Positions 24,458 to 32,529 of a DNA stretch of 64,000 nucleotides are shown in pieces. Positions within the stretch are counted from its first letter, which is position 1, and each line of letters opens with the position of its first letter. The stretch is from Lachnospiraceae bacterium C1.1 (lineage in GTDB: Bacteria; Bacillota; Clostridia; Lachnospirales; Lachnospiraceae): assembly GCA_030434875.1 (NCBI GenBank), contig JAUISW010000001.1:2925501-2989500 (forward strand), read 5' to 3'. The position numbers and the translations under genes are program-made. A model generated the notes under the pieces. That model did no database searches and was not told the DNA's origin. It was given only the letters and a program-made list of their open reading frames with translations.

Positions 24458-25606
24458 ATGAACATACTGCAAAAAATCTTTACCGACTACTATGAAACAA
24501 TTATTTTCACAATGAAACCTCGCTCATCTGTCATTGAAAACATCGACAAGATGATTAATTGTGGCAATCCAGACTTTGGTGGTGCCATGTATGGATGCCC
24601 GGATTGCGGAAAACTTAAATTTGTTCCCTTTCGCTGTCACAGCCGCTTTTGTCCTTCATGCGGAAATAAGTATTCCATGGAACGCACCACTAACATGTCC
24701 TTCAAGCTGATTAAGGTCAATCATAGACATTGCGTTTTTACCATTGCAGAAGATTTAAGGATCTACTTCTTACAGGATCGTACTCTTCTAAATTGCTTGT
24801 TCCACGCTGTTAACAGTGTTATTTCCCATATGTTCCGCAAAATAAATAAATCAAAAAATTTCACTCCCGGTTTTATCATGGTCCTGCACACTTTCGGACG
24901 TGATCTAAAATGGAATCCGCATATTCACTGTCTAATATCTGAAGGCGGTTACAGTGACAACGGCGAATGGCGAAACGTAACTCATTTTAATTACAAGCTT
25001 CTTCGCAGTTCATTTCAAACTGCACTTTTAAATGAATTAGAACCTTATCTTGGCTCTTCCTTTAAGAAAGTCAAAGCTGCCTGTTATGACAAAAATAAAC
25101 AGGGCTTCTATGTTTATGCCAAGCCCAACAAATGCAACCCTACCACCGTAATTAAATACATTGGACGTTACCTTGGCAGACCCGTCATTGCAACTTCACG
25201 TATTGACAAATATGACGGTGATTATGTCACTTTCCACTACAACCGCCACGAAGATGACAAATATGTAGAAGAAACCATCCCTGCAACCGAGTTCATTGAA
25301 CGTCTGATACGGCATATACCTGAAAAACACTTTAAGATGATACGTTATGGTGGTATTTATGCCCGTCACAGAGACATTGACAAAAATCTTAACCGCGCCA
25401 TTTCAAAAGAAAAGCACTCATTTCTTCGTGGCTTCAATAAATGGCGTACTGCACAGCTTTCCGCGTTCGGATATGATCCTCTAAAATGCGATTGCGGTTC
25501 AACAATGCTGTTCCTGGAACTATATTTTAATCATAAGCGCGTTTCTCTTGAAGAACTATACGAGAAAGCCATGTCCAAGTCTCGTGGATTGCGTTCATCT
25601 GCATAA
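24458..25606 (+). CDS. IS91-family transposase (HUH rolling-circle)
   Basis: A transposase of about 382 aa from the ATG at 24458. The N-terminal zinc finger reads CPDCGKLKFVPFRCHSRFCPSC. The HUH motif is in WNPHIHCLISEGG, and the catalytic tyrosine region in VIKYIGRYLGRPVI. The 28 residues upstream of this Met, which an earlier ATG would add, run through the terminal hairpin and are unlikely to be translated. The gene appears intact, so the element may still be active. Confidence 0.88.
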   Translation: MNILQKIFTDYYETIIFTMKPRSSVIENIDKMINCGNPDFGGAMYGCPDCGKLKFVPFRCHSRFCPSCGNKYSMERTTNMSFKLIKVNHRHCVFTIAEDLRIYFLQDRTLLNCLFHAVNSVISHMFRKINKSKNFTPGFIMVLHTFGRDLKWNPHIHCLISEGGYSDNGEWRNVTHFNYKLLRSSFQTALLNELEPYLGSSFKKVKAACYDKNKQGFYVYAKPNKCNPTTVIKYIGRYLGRPVIATSRIDKYDGDYVTFHYNRHEDDKYVEETIPATEFIERLIRHIPEKHFKMIRYGGIYARHRDIDKNLNRAISKEKHSFLRGFNKWRTAQLSAFGYDPLKCDCGSTMLFLELYFNHKRVSLEELYEKAMSKSRGLRSSA

Positions 25607-25656
25607 CTTTATTAATCCGACTATACTTGGTATAATCCTTTCAGGAGGATACCAAC

Positions 25657-25830
25657 ATGAAACAAAACATTGAGAAACTGCGCAAAAAGTACATGGATAA
25701 CCCACCAGAAGGTTTTTCTCCCAAGGACATTCGCAATATGAGCGAGGATGAACTTTTGGATTTGGATTATTTCTTAAATGATGACGAACTTGATGACGAT
25801 TTTGGAGAAGATGGTTTCTACATCTTTTAA
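25657..25830 (+). CDS. Small acidic protein inside the IS91 element
   Basis: A 57-aa frame starting MKQNIEKLRKKYMDNPPEGF and ending in a run rich in Asp and Glu (DDELDDDFGEDGFYIF). A full AGGAGG lies eight bases before the ATG, which argues for real translation. It sits 50 bp after the transposase gene on the same strand. It may be an accessory or regulatory protein of the element, or a DNA mimic. No family is recognised. Confidence 0.6.
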   Translation: MKQNIEKLRKKYMDNPPEGFSPKDIRNMSEDELLDLDYFLNDDELDDDFGEDGFYIF

Positions 25831-25928
25831 TTTCCATACCGTCTGTTTGTCATGCATTCCTTCATTATTCATTTCAATTTAATGTCCGAACGTACGTTAG
25901 GATTTGTTGTCCAAAAAATTGGAATTTC

Positions 25929-27017
25929 CTATAAAGTAAAAGAAGAAAGCTCCGCATTTAATCTTATCTTGCCTGTCAGGCTGTAACCAACGAAGCCATC
26001 TTCCTTCTCGATCAGTTCTGCTCCCTCTTCGGCGCGCTCAGAAAATGCCAAAATATCTTCTTTATCATAGGAAATAATAACCGGGATACTGTTATTTTTC
26101 GCGGATTCAACTATATCTGCAAGCAGAATCCTGTTTAGTCTATGACCTTCATCCACCAGAATTGCCGTATATTCATCCTTAAGCTTGATCCTGCCTTCCA
26201 GATCGCAATAATAAAAATCAACTCTTTTAAGTCTCTCGTTTAACTTTTCCAGCTCATCCTTATACGGTCCCAGATGAAGCATGCAAACCTTTTCCGATGT
26301 TGAAAGCTGCATTGCTATATCATATAAAAGGATTGTTTTACCCGTTCCCGGAAGTCCTGTAAAACCATGAATTGAAAATTGTTTTTTTATGCTTTTATGT
26401 TTTTCCAATATATCCCGTAATATTTGTTTTTTAATCTCCCTCTGGCTTGACGTCAAAAAATAATCCCGCCTTAAAAATCTGTTAGGGTCTGTAAATGGTG
26501 AGATCAGGAATTTTTCTTCACTAAAAAGCTCCTCTATATCTCCATTGTAGCAAAATTTCTGTCTGTCCAATATTTCCAATAATTCTGCTATATCAGTATC
26601 TATGAGCCGGTTTCCTCCGGATAATCTCACAAGCCGGTCATCCTCACTTATATAAGTGTATGAATAAATAGTTCTCTCCAATGAAGATAAATAATAACGG
26701 TTTTGTCTAAGCTGATATTTAACTGCTTCATCCGATACATTGCCGCTTTTAAGCTCTATATTTACCGCATAATCCTTATTTATCCTTAACAAGTCAAATT
26801 CCTTGCCAAGTTTAGGCATGGTAAAGGAATAAAAAAATTCATAAGAAGATGCAGCCTTATCAACTGCATATAGTTTATCAGCAAGTTTTTTTAAGCCTTC
26901 TGTCTCCCACTCTTTTATTTTTAAATAACCTTTTCTTTTAGACATCTGTCTTTCCAGACGTCTTATCCCATCGGAATCTTTTATTCTTGTAAGCATATAA
27001 ATATTAATTGGCTTCAT
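25929..27017 (-). pseudogene. 5' part of a PD-(D/E)XK nuclease plus DUF2075 ATPase gene
   Basis: A 362-residue N-terminal part. Residues about 60-110 contain a nuclease-like core (KEFDLLRINKDYAVNIELKSG). Residues about 215-330 form an ATPase core with Walker A GLPGTGKT and Walker B ILVDEGHR. The frame ends in IS-derived codons (TL-stop) right after KIRLNAELSSF, and the remaining helicase-like part is at 23.9-24.4 kb. Its ATG overlaps the stop of a preceding frame (ATGA at 27,014-27,017). Intact homologues resemble accessory nuclease-helicases; a defence or repair role is only inferred. Confidence 0.8.
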
Positions 27018-27190
27018 AAGCTTTTTATTCTTTCCTTTCGGAGCATATCCGGGATATTGCTTTTTATCTTAAAGCTGAAAAACTTCTTCTGCTTATTAAC
27101 AACCTTTGTGATTTCCTCATCAACAATAGAGTTAATAGGAATAATATATAAAATATGTAACTCACCATAGATATTTTCTATCTTGATATG
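27014..27190 (-). pseudogene. C-terminal remnant of an unknown gene upstream of the split ATPase
   Basis: A 58-codon open frame without a start codon, ending SNIPDMLRKERIKSL-stop. It is rich in Lys and Ile, and its stop overlaps the ATPase start as ATGA, the usual sign of an operon. The frame is closed by TAA upstream, so the 5' part has been lost. Not recognised. The remaining 27.19-27.41 kb is AT-rich non-coding DNA with a repeat fragment. Confidence 0.45.
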
Positions 27191-27319
27191 TTATATTATA
27201 TAAAATTCTATAGATCAAGGGATAGATCGATACATAAAGTATTATAATTAACAAAGAATTAAAGAGAAACCAGGATGGATGTGTCCTGTTCAAGATCGGC
27301 TCAAATTCTTGGCTGCATA

Positions 27320-27393
27320 AAAAATAATACTCTGATATTACTTTCTAACACATTAAATCTTTGTCTGTCTTTTGTAAGATTCTCCATCTTCAC
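27320..27393 (+). repeat. Fragment of the island left-end repeat
   Basis: About 74 bp (from aaaaataatactctg to gtctgtcttttgtaagatt) nearly identical to the distal part of the repeats at 37.37 kb and 43.42 kb. Confidence 0.75.
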
Positions 27394-27406
27394 TTAAGCT
27401 TTTGAA

Positions 27407-28282
27407 CTAAGCGCTTCCACACTTTCCACACCTGCTGCACCCATTACAGGCAAGCCTAATGCCGCATTCTTGGCAACGCTCTCCATAATATGACTTATAC
27501 AGTCTATTATCATCGACCGGATACCCCCAGTCATCTGTCAATTTCCATTCAATACTTTTTCCCTGAAAGCTGAGTCCGGATTTATAGGCTTGTTCGCTTT
27601 GAATACTTCCTTCCAACTTATATAGTTTTCCATCTTTTACGAACCGCCTGCCGGTACCGCAGAACACAAAAGTCACATTGTATTCCACACATTCATCCCG
27701 AAGAGACTTTACCCATTCATAATTACATGGTCTTGCACCACCGTAGTTCTCTCCGTCACATAGCACCTGTTCTATCTGCCTTGCAGGAAGATACTTTCTA
27801 ATACTTACAGGGCCAATATAAGGAGCGCACATGATACCTTTATGCTTGAAAGGAAGATTAAGAAGAATATGTATGCGTTCATCCGCTCTTTTTTGATTCT
27901 CGCAGGTGACATTAAACATTACGTTTTCCCAGCCACCACCCCAATCCCATGGCAAATGATCAGCCACTCGTTCTGGCCGTTTCGTCAAAAGAAAAAACTT
28001 CACATCAGGTCGCTGTTTTATAATTTGCCAGGCTTCCTTCCTCCAAGAATCGGCTTCCTCCAGAAAAAAATCCGACGTCATACAAACTCGGAGCATCTCC
28101 CCACTTTTCACTTTATATGTGCCATCACGAAATTTTGAAAGCGGATACTTAAACCCTGCTTTTGTTCTGTATATATCCGATCCATCCTTTTCATGAAGGG
28201 AATCTAGATAGTACATATAGCAGTTTTGGCATCCCTCACTGCATTTTCTACATCCGTGCCACGGATTCCATATATCGTGCAA
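27407..28282 (-). CDS. DUF5131-family protein (Gp37/Gp68-like, radical SAM-related)
   Basis: A 291-aa protein beginning NPWHGCRKCSEGCQNCYMYY, the cysteine cluster of the phage Gp37/Gp68 (DUF5131) family. It continues with the conserved LRVCMTSDFFLEEAD, LLTKRPERV and VTCENQKRADERI stretches. The C-terminus has a zinc-ribbon-like tail (CQECGIRLACNGCSRCGKCG). Proteins of this family are thought to be radical-SAM-like, with unknown substrate. It is 24 bp after a second radical SAM gene on the same strand, suggesting a functional pair. Confidence 0.82.
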   Translation of the reverse strand: MHDIWNPWHGCRKCSEGCQNCYMYYLDSLHEKDGSDIYRTKAGFKYPLSKFRDGTYKVKSGEMLRVCMTSDFFLEEADSWRKEAWQIIKQRPDVKFFLLTKRPERVADHLPWDWGGGWENVMFNVTCENQKRADERIHILLNLPFKHKGIMCAPYIGPVSIRKYLPARQIEQVLCDGENYGGARPCNYEWVKSLRDECVEYNVTFVFCGTGRRFVKDGKLYKLEGSIQSEQAYKSGLSFQGKSIEWKLTDDWGYPVDDNRLYKSYYGERCQECGIRLACNGCSRCGKCGSA

Positions 28283-28306
28283 TTAAGACTCCCTCGCTTT
28301 CCTCAA

Positions 28307-29179
28307 TTATTTCAATGCGCCACTCAAAGAATGTGCATTCTTTTGTTTTGCAGATTTTTTGACCTCTTCATGATAAAAATAATTTGCTATGATTGGCAGA
28401 TCTCCAAAATCTGAACGCTTGGAATCGTCATCGCGCACGTAAAGGAAACCTTCTGCGGCAACATATTCCCGAAGTTCTTTATCCAGCTCACTCCAATAGG
28501 TGCGGTCCCTCTTACTATAAATCTGATGATACAGCTCATCCAGTTCAGGATGGTTTTCGTGGATCCATTCCAAAATTCTAGCCTTATAGTCTCCGCGCAA
28601 GTTCAGATTTTCCAACCAGATAAGATTGCAACGGTCACGTACCGCTCCGATAATTGCCTTTACATCTGTAATACCAGGGAAAATAGGCGCAATCTGACAA
28701 ACAGTCTGAATTCCATTATCATATAGCTCCTTCATAGCTGTAAGTCTTCTCTCAATACTTGCAGCTTTGTCCATTTCTTTTCTAAAATCTTCATCTATAG
28801 TATTAATGGAGAAAGATACACGGGCATTAGGAAATGTACGTATAATATCAATATCTCTAAGGACAAGATCAGACTTTGTTGCAATGCTAATACTGATACC
28901 GCTGCCTTGTAATTGCTCAAGCAGTGCTCTTGTTCGCTTGTACTTTGCTTCACACGGCTGATAGCAATCGGTGACGGATCCTAAAAATGCTTCTTTTCCC
29001 GCATACTTCCCCGGATTTTTAATCTCCGGCCAAATTTTCACATCAATAAAGTCACCCCATGGTTCTGGGTGATTAGTAAATCTTTTCATGAAAGAGGCAT
29101 AACAGTAATTGCAGGCATGTGAACAACCCACATAAGGATTTACTGAATAATCAGCCACAGGTAGATTCGATTTAGTCAT
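28307..29179 (-). CDS. SPL-family radical SAM protein
   Basis: A 290-aa radical SAM enzyme. The cluster motif GCSHACNYCYA (CxxxCxxC) is at about residues 18-28, followed by VTDCYQPCEAKYKRTRALLE and SFSINTIDEDFRKEMD, typical of the Rv2578c / spore-photoproduct-lyase-like group. Substrate unknown; members act on nucleic acids or are uncharacterised. The DUF5131 gene follows directly, and both may act together on a nucleic acid or a peptide. Confidence 0.85.
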   Translation of the reverse strand: MTKSNLPVADYSVNPYVGCSHACNYCYASFMKRFTNHPEPWGDFIDVKIWPEIKNPGKYAGKEAFLGSVTDCYQPCEAKYKRTRALLEQLQGSGISISIATKSDLVLRDIDIIRTFPNARVSFSINTIDEDFRKEMDKAASIERRLTAMKELYDNGIQTVCQIAPIFPGITDVKAIIGAVRDRCNLIWLENLNLRGDYKARILEWIHENHPELDELYHQIYSKRDRTYWSELDKELREYVAAEGFLYVRDDDSKRSDFGDLPIIANYFYHEEVKKSAKQKNAHSLSGALK

Positions 29180-29312
29180 TTCTATTGGGACTCCCCATAA
29201 GTATTGTTATCTTCATTTTGTTCACACCACCTTTTTTCTGTTTTAAGCTGAGATTTCCTACATAAGACCACAACTACAGTTCCAATAGCATGCATTCGCC
29301 CTCACTCTTTCT

Positions 29313-29480
29313 TTACTGTAAACCCTCAATCCAGGATTTGATTTCGTCCTCAGATGCTCCTGCTCCAAAGCGTTTTCCGTCAAGCCATGTACCACTACCT
29401 GCTTTATCAGCAAGATTCTGACCACTTCTTCCTATTCCACTGCTACTTGAAGTGCAAAACGGAATCATGGTAATGCCATC
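29313..29480 (-). pseudogene. C-terminal fragment of a flavodoxin
   Basis: About 50 residues (MIPFCTSSSSGIGRSGQNLA, then GTWLDGKRFGAGASEDEIKSW) match the end of a flavodoxin_4-type protein. The FMN-binding N-terminal part is absent. It directly follows the cupin remnant, a known pairing in clostridial genomes, so both are debris of one redox operon. From 29,180 to 29,312 I see no feature. Confidence 0.75.
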
Positions 29481-29486
29481 AGCCTC

Positions 29487-29830
29487 CTATTTCAATTTGC
29501 CATAGTCTTCATCCGATACAGCTTCCAGCCAATCGTTGCTTGTTTCTTCCCCGGCAACCTCGATTGCAAGATGTGAGAACCATGAATCCGGTGCTGCTCC
29601 GTGCCAATGCTTAACTTCAGCAGGAATGTTAATCACCTTACCGGGAGTCATATCCACTGCTTCTTTACCCCATTCCTGATAGTAACCTTTTCCACCGATA
29701 CAAATCAGCATCTGTCCACCACCGCTTTTTGCATGATGGATATGCCAGTTATTTCGGCATCCCGGTTCAAAAGTCACATTAAATACAGGTACCTGTTCTT
29801 TTTTACGTAGGATGTGATTATAATAGTCAT
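29487..29830 (-). pseudogene. C-terminal part of a cupin (quercetinase/carboxymuconolactone-type)
   Basis: The segment VFNVTFEPGCRNNWHIHHAK, GGQMLICIGGKGYYQEWGK, PAEVKHWHGA and the end TSNDWLEAVSDEDYGKLK is a typical cupin barrel. The N-terminal half is missing: the frame continues upstream only as antisense of the GNAT gene at 29,854, so the annotated start further right is not real. Metal-ligand histidines are present, but the protein would be truncated. Confidence 0.65.
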
Positions 29831-29853
29831 AAAAATCATACAGGAGGAAGGTC

Positions 29854-30360
29854 ATGATGAAAGTTGAGATTAGAGAAGCAAGAGCCGCCGATGCAGAAAG
29901 AGTCATAGAATACGCAAAGACAATAGGTGGCGAAACTGATAACTTAACCTTTGGAGCATCAGGGTTTCCTATCACCGTTGAACAGGAAGCTGATTATCTT
30001 GAAAGTGTTTATTCCGCCGATAAGTCTGTACATCTTCTTGCAGTAATAGATGGTGAAATAGTTGGGGATGGAAGTTTAAGTGGACTTCCTAGGCGTATGT
30101 CACATCGTGCCGATTTGGGAATTACAGTAAGGAAATCTTATTGGAATAAAGGCATTGGAAGCATGCTTATGCAAAAACTGATTGACTATGCTAAAGATCA
30201 TGGCATAGAAATCATAAATCTTGAGGTACGAAGTGATAATGCAGGAGCAATACATTTATATCAAAAGTATGGATTCCAGAAGATTGGAACATCTCCTGCT
30301 TATTTCAAGATAGACAATAGTTACCATGATTTTGACATTATGTACGTCGACCTGCGATAA
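29854..30360 (+). CDS. GNAT-family N-acetyltransferase
   Basis: A 168-aa acetyltransferase of the RimI/PaiA-like type. Motif A is ADLGITVRKSYWNKGIGSMLMQKLIDYAK, split at the acetyl-CoA loop WNKGIGSML, and motif B is VRSDNAGAIHLYQKYGFQKIG. A perfect AGGAGGAAGG precedes the ATG. It lies beside gene debris and is followed by a hairpin terminator. Substrate unknown. Confidence 0.85.
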   Translation: MMKVEIREARAADAERVIEYAKTIGGETDNLTFGASGFPITVEQEADYLESVYSADKSVHLLAVIDGEIVGDGSLSGLPRRMSHRADLGITVRKSYWNKGIGSMLMQKLIDYAKDHGIEIINLEVRSDNAGAIHLYQKYGFQKIGTSPAYFKIDNSYHDFDIMYVDLR

Positions 30361-30365
30361 GTGCA

Positions 30366-30402
30366 ACAAAACACCCACGGAGAGATTCTCTGTGGGTAAT
30401 AG
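30366..30402 (+). terminator. Terminator of the GNAT gene
   Basis: Stem acccacggagaga / tctctgtgggt just after the stop. The following 350 bp to 30,755 holds only a 27-bp palindrome (30,492-30,518, arms aaaattgaccc / gggtcaatttt) and a short imperfect hairpin near 30,671-30,707. Confidence 0.6.
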
Positions 30403-30491
30403 TAAAAGTGGCGGTTTCTGACTGCCAAATTCTGCCGGTCTTTTATTGGTCCAATTATTTGATTTCCTCCTCTCCTTATTGATTTATACTT

Positions 30492-30518
30492 AAAATTGAC
30501 CCTCAGTGGGTCAATTTT
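30492..30518. repeat. 27-bp perfect palindrome, operator- or terminator-like
   Basis: Arms of 11 bp (aaaattgaccc / gggtcaatttt) around TCAGT in non-coding DNA. It could be a terminator or a repressor site; no adjacent regulator gene is present. Confidence 0.5.
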
Positions 30519-30755
30519 ACTTGACAATCAACACTCCTTGGATAGTTGAAGTATATGCAATCTGCCCGTAAATTACCACGACACAAAGCGAGAAATGCCG
30601 CTTTTAAGCACCGGACAAGGTATGTCTAGTTTAAAATCTTGAGCCTATGAATCATTATACGCACAATAAAGGCAGTGCTCAATCTGAAACTCAGATCATA
30701 CACTGCCAAAAATATTTCTACTGCAAAACCACATCAATTACATGTTGACATATAA

Positions 30756-30878
30756 TCAGATGTAGTCAAAGATTCCTTGAATAGCATCTGTGATATTTAT
30801 AATATCAGGATAATGTATCCTATCAATCTTACTCTGATATTTCTTTCTATCGTCCTGACAGATTAAAAGTATAGGGGT
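30756..30878 (-). pseudogene. Short coding remnant after the AlbA-domain gene
   Basis: In the same frame as, and directly after the stop of, the neighbouring ATPase gene there are 37 protein-like codons (LLICQDDRKKYQSKIDRIHY...IFDYI-stop) without a start codon. Unrecognised; probably the end of a lost gene. Confidence 0.35.
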
Positions 30879-32129
30879 TTATTTCTTAAAATATTTTGTA
30901 CCTCTACCTTTTCCAAACTTTTTGACATAGCCAGCCTCAACTAAAACATTTAGTATTCTTACTGCTTTGTCTTTACTCCAGCTCAATTTCTCAGCTATTT
31001 CACTACTACTATAACGCATTTCTCCATTTAGTAACTCCAACACTTTATTTCCATCTTTGGAAACCGACGCATTTGCTGATAAAGTAGGTAATATAACCGT
31101 TATGGAATTGTCTTTTATTTCAAATTGTGGTTGAATTGTACATGTTTTATATGCATCCACGATTCGCTTGATTCCAGTACCAAACATTTCTATATAATGT
31201 AATCTAAAGAAAACATTTCCCAGCACCGGATTTCTTAGCATTGAAATACTACCGCTTAAATACTCTTCTTCACTTATTCCGCGTGGTAAGCCCCCTGGAG
31301 ATGCGACTTCTATTCTGTCATCAAACATTGATATTCTGATACTTGCATTTATATCCCATGTCCGATGAACTAACGCATTAGCAACAGCTTCTCGAAAAGC
31401 TTTTTCAGGAATCTTTTCAATCAGTTCTCTCTTAGCACCTTTAATCTGTTCATATTGATAGTACCGCTGATACATGGTAACAGCATTATCATACTGCGCA
31501 ATAACTGACATATGATTAAAAGTTTCTCTGTCTAAAATTTCATCGATAGAATTCCCAAATCGAGCAATATCAATACCGGGGAAACTGTTCTTATCAGATA
31601 ACAGCGAAGCTGCATTATTAAGCCTGCCACCCTTTGTATAAAAACCTAAAGTTCGTAACGTATCATTATTAACTTCTGTAATACCAAGCTGTTCAACAAG
31701 CTTATTCTCCAGCTCAGCAAAAGTCATATCATCATCATTTGGTAATGATTCATAATAAAGATTATTTCCTTCCAGCGTAAGTCGCTTTAATTCAACCTGA
31801 TCAACCTCAATAGAAGCAGTATCACTTCTACGATATGCTTTTCCTTTATATAGATACGGCTTATATTGTCCTTCGCTTACATCTAATGTTATTACGTTGT
31901 TTCGCCTATTAATTGAGAGCGAGTAATCAGGTTTAGGTGATATAGAATCATTAATTCTATTTTCAATATCCAGACATTTCTGATCAGGATTATCCACACC
32001 TATAACTTTTCCATCATCTGCAACTCCAAACATTATTTGCCCTGTACAAAAGTTTGAAAAAGCACTAACTGTTTTCAAAAAAGAATTTGTTATTTCAGCT
32101 TTATATTCTAAGGTCTTTGTTTCTTTCAT
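30879..32129 (-). CDS. Schlafen AlbA_2-domain ATP-binding protein
   Basis: A 416-aa protein. The AlbA_2 domain (residues about 1-115: KTLEYKAEITNSFLKTVSAFSN, MFGVADDGKVIGV) is followed by a GHKL ATPase-like HATPase_c_4 domain (REAVANALVHRTWDI, MFDDRIEVASPGGLP, about 245-370) and a C-terminal winged helix (about 365-416). Such proteins are often annotated as transcriptional regulators or helicase-like; some take part in defence or in redox sensing. A 34-bp hairpin lies just upstream of the start. A second protein of the same class is at 38.6-40.0 kb. Confidence 0.82.
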   Translation of the reverse strand: MKETKTLEYKAEITNSFLKTVSAFSNFCTGQIMFGVADDGKVIGVDNPDQKCLDIENRINDSISPKPDYSLSINRRNNVITLDVSEGQYKPYLYKGKAYRRSDTASIEVDQVELKRLTLEGNNLYYESLPNDDDMTFAELENKLVEQLGITEVNNDTLRTLGFYTKGGRLNNAASLLSDKNSFPGIDIARFGNSIDEILDRETFNHMSVIAQYDNAVTMYQRYYQYEQIKGAKRELIEKIPEKAFREAVANALVHRTWDINASIRISMFDDRIEVASPGGLPRGISEEEYLSGSISMLRNPVLGNVFFRLHYIEMFGTGIKRIVDAYKTCTIQPQFEIKDNSITVILPTLSANASVSKDGNKVLELLNGEMRYSSSEIAEKLSWSKDKAVRILNVLVEAGYVKKFGKGRGTKYFKK

Positions 32130-32177
32130 TAGTAGTCCCCTCCACTTATTTCAATATAAGCATAAAATAAATCCAGC

Positions 32178-32211
32178 GCAAATGCAACGTATTTTTTTGC
32201 GTTGCATTTGC
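32178..32211. promoter_or_regulatory. Inverted repeat upstream of the AlbA-domain gene
   Basis: Perfect 12-bp arms gcaaatgcaacg / cgttgcatttgc separated by ten bases, 49 bases upstream of the start. This could be the operator of the downstream autoregulator or a hairpin in its leader. From 32,212 to 32,450 I see no other feature. Confidence 0.5.
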
Positions 32212-32450
32212 ATCGGATCAAAACATTACGTCACCATAAAAAATGGATTGAGATAGCAATACTCCAATTTGTCTATCTCTTTACCATCAATGAAATTATG
32301 TAATGTCCCTAAATTCTTTTTTACTATTATACTTTTAAGTTATTTTTTGTTAGTTTCAAAACTATCATTCCAAATTTCTGTAAAAATACCTATCGTAAAA
32401 AATCCTTCGCAGTAAGTTTTCTTGTTTCCATTTTTTCCTCCACTAAATGC

Positions 32451-32513
32451 ACCATGGGGACGGGGTTTCTGGTCCATTTTTTTCAAAATGGCCCCTTACC
32501 CCGTCCCCATGGT
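32451..32513. repeat. 63-bp long hairpin after the ABC exporter operon
   Basis: Perfect 16-bp outer arms (accatggggacggggt / accccgtccccatggt) with a second inner stem (tggtccattttt / aaaatggcccc). The position just beyond the leftward ABC gene suggests a terminator, but size and GC content are unusual for this DNA. Confidence 0.6.
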
Positions 32514-32529
32514 CCAAAAATATTTATTC

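Larger units (their letters stand above)
24366..25932 (+). mobile_element. IS91-family insertion sequence
   Basis: An element of about 1.56 kb carrying a Y1/HUH transposase gene and a small acidic gene. It splits one leftward reading frame: the N-terminal part ends at 25.93 kb and the C-terminal part resumes at 24.36 kb. The left end has strong hairpins (cccctgcccctcactcatgaggggtgggg near 24,397-24,425), as expected for rolling-circle termini. No terminal inverted repeats or target duplication are seen, which is normal for IS91. Borders are estimated to within about 10 bp. Confidence 0.8.
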
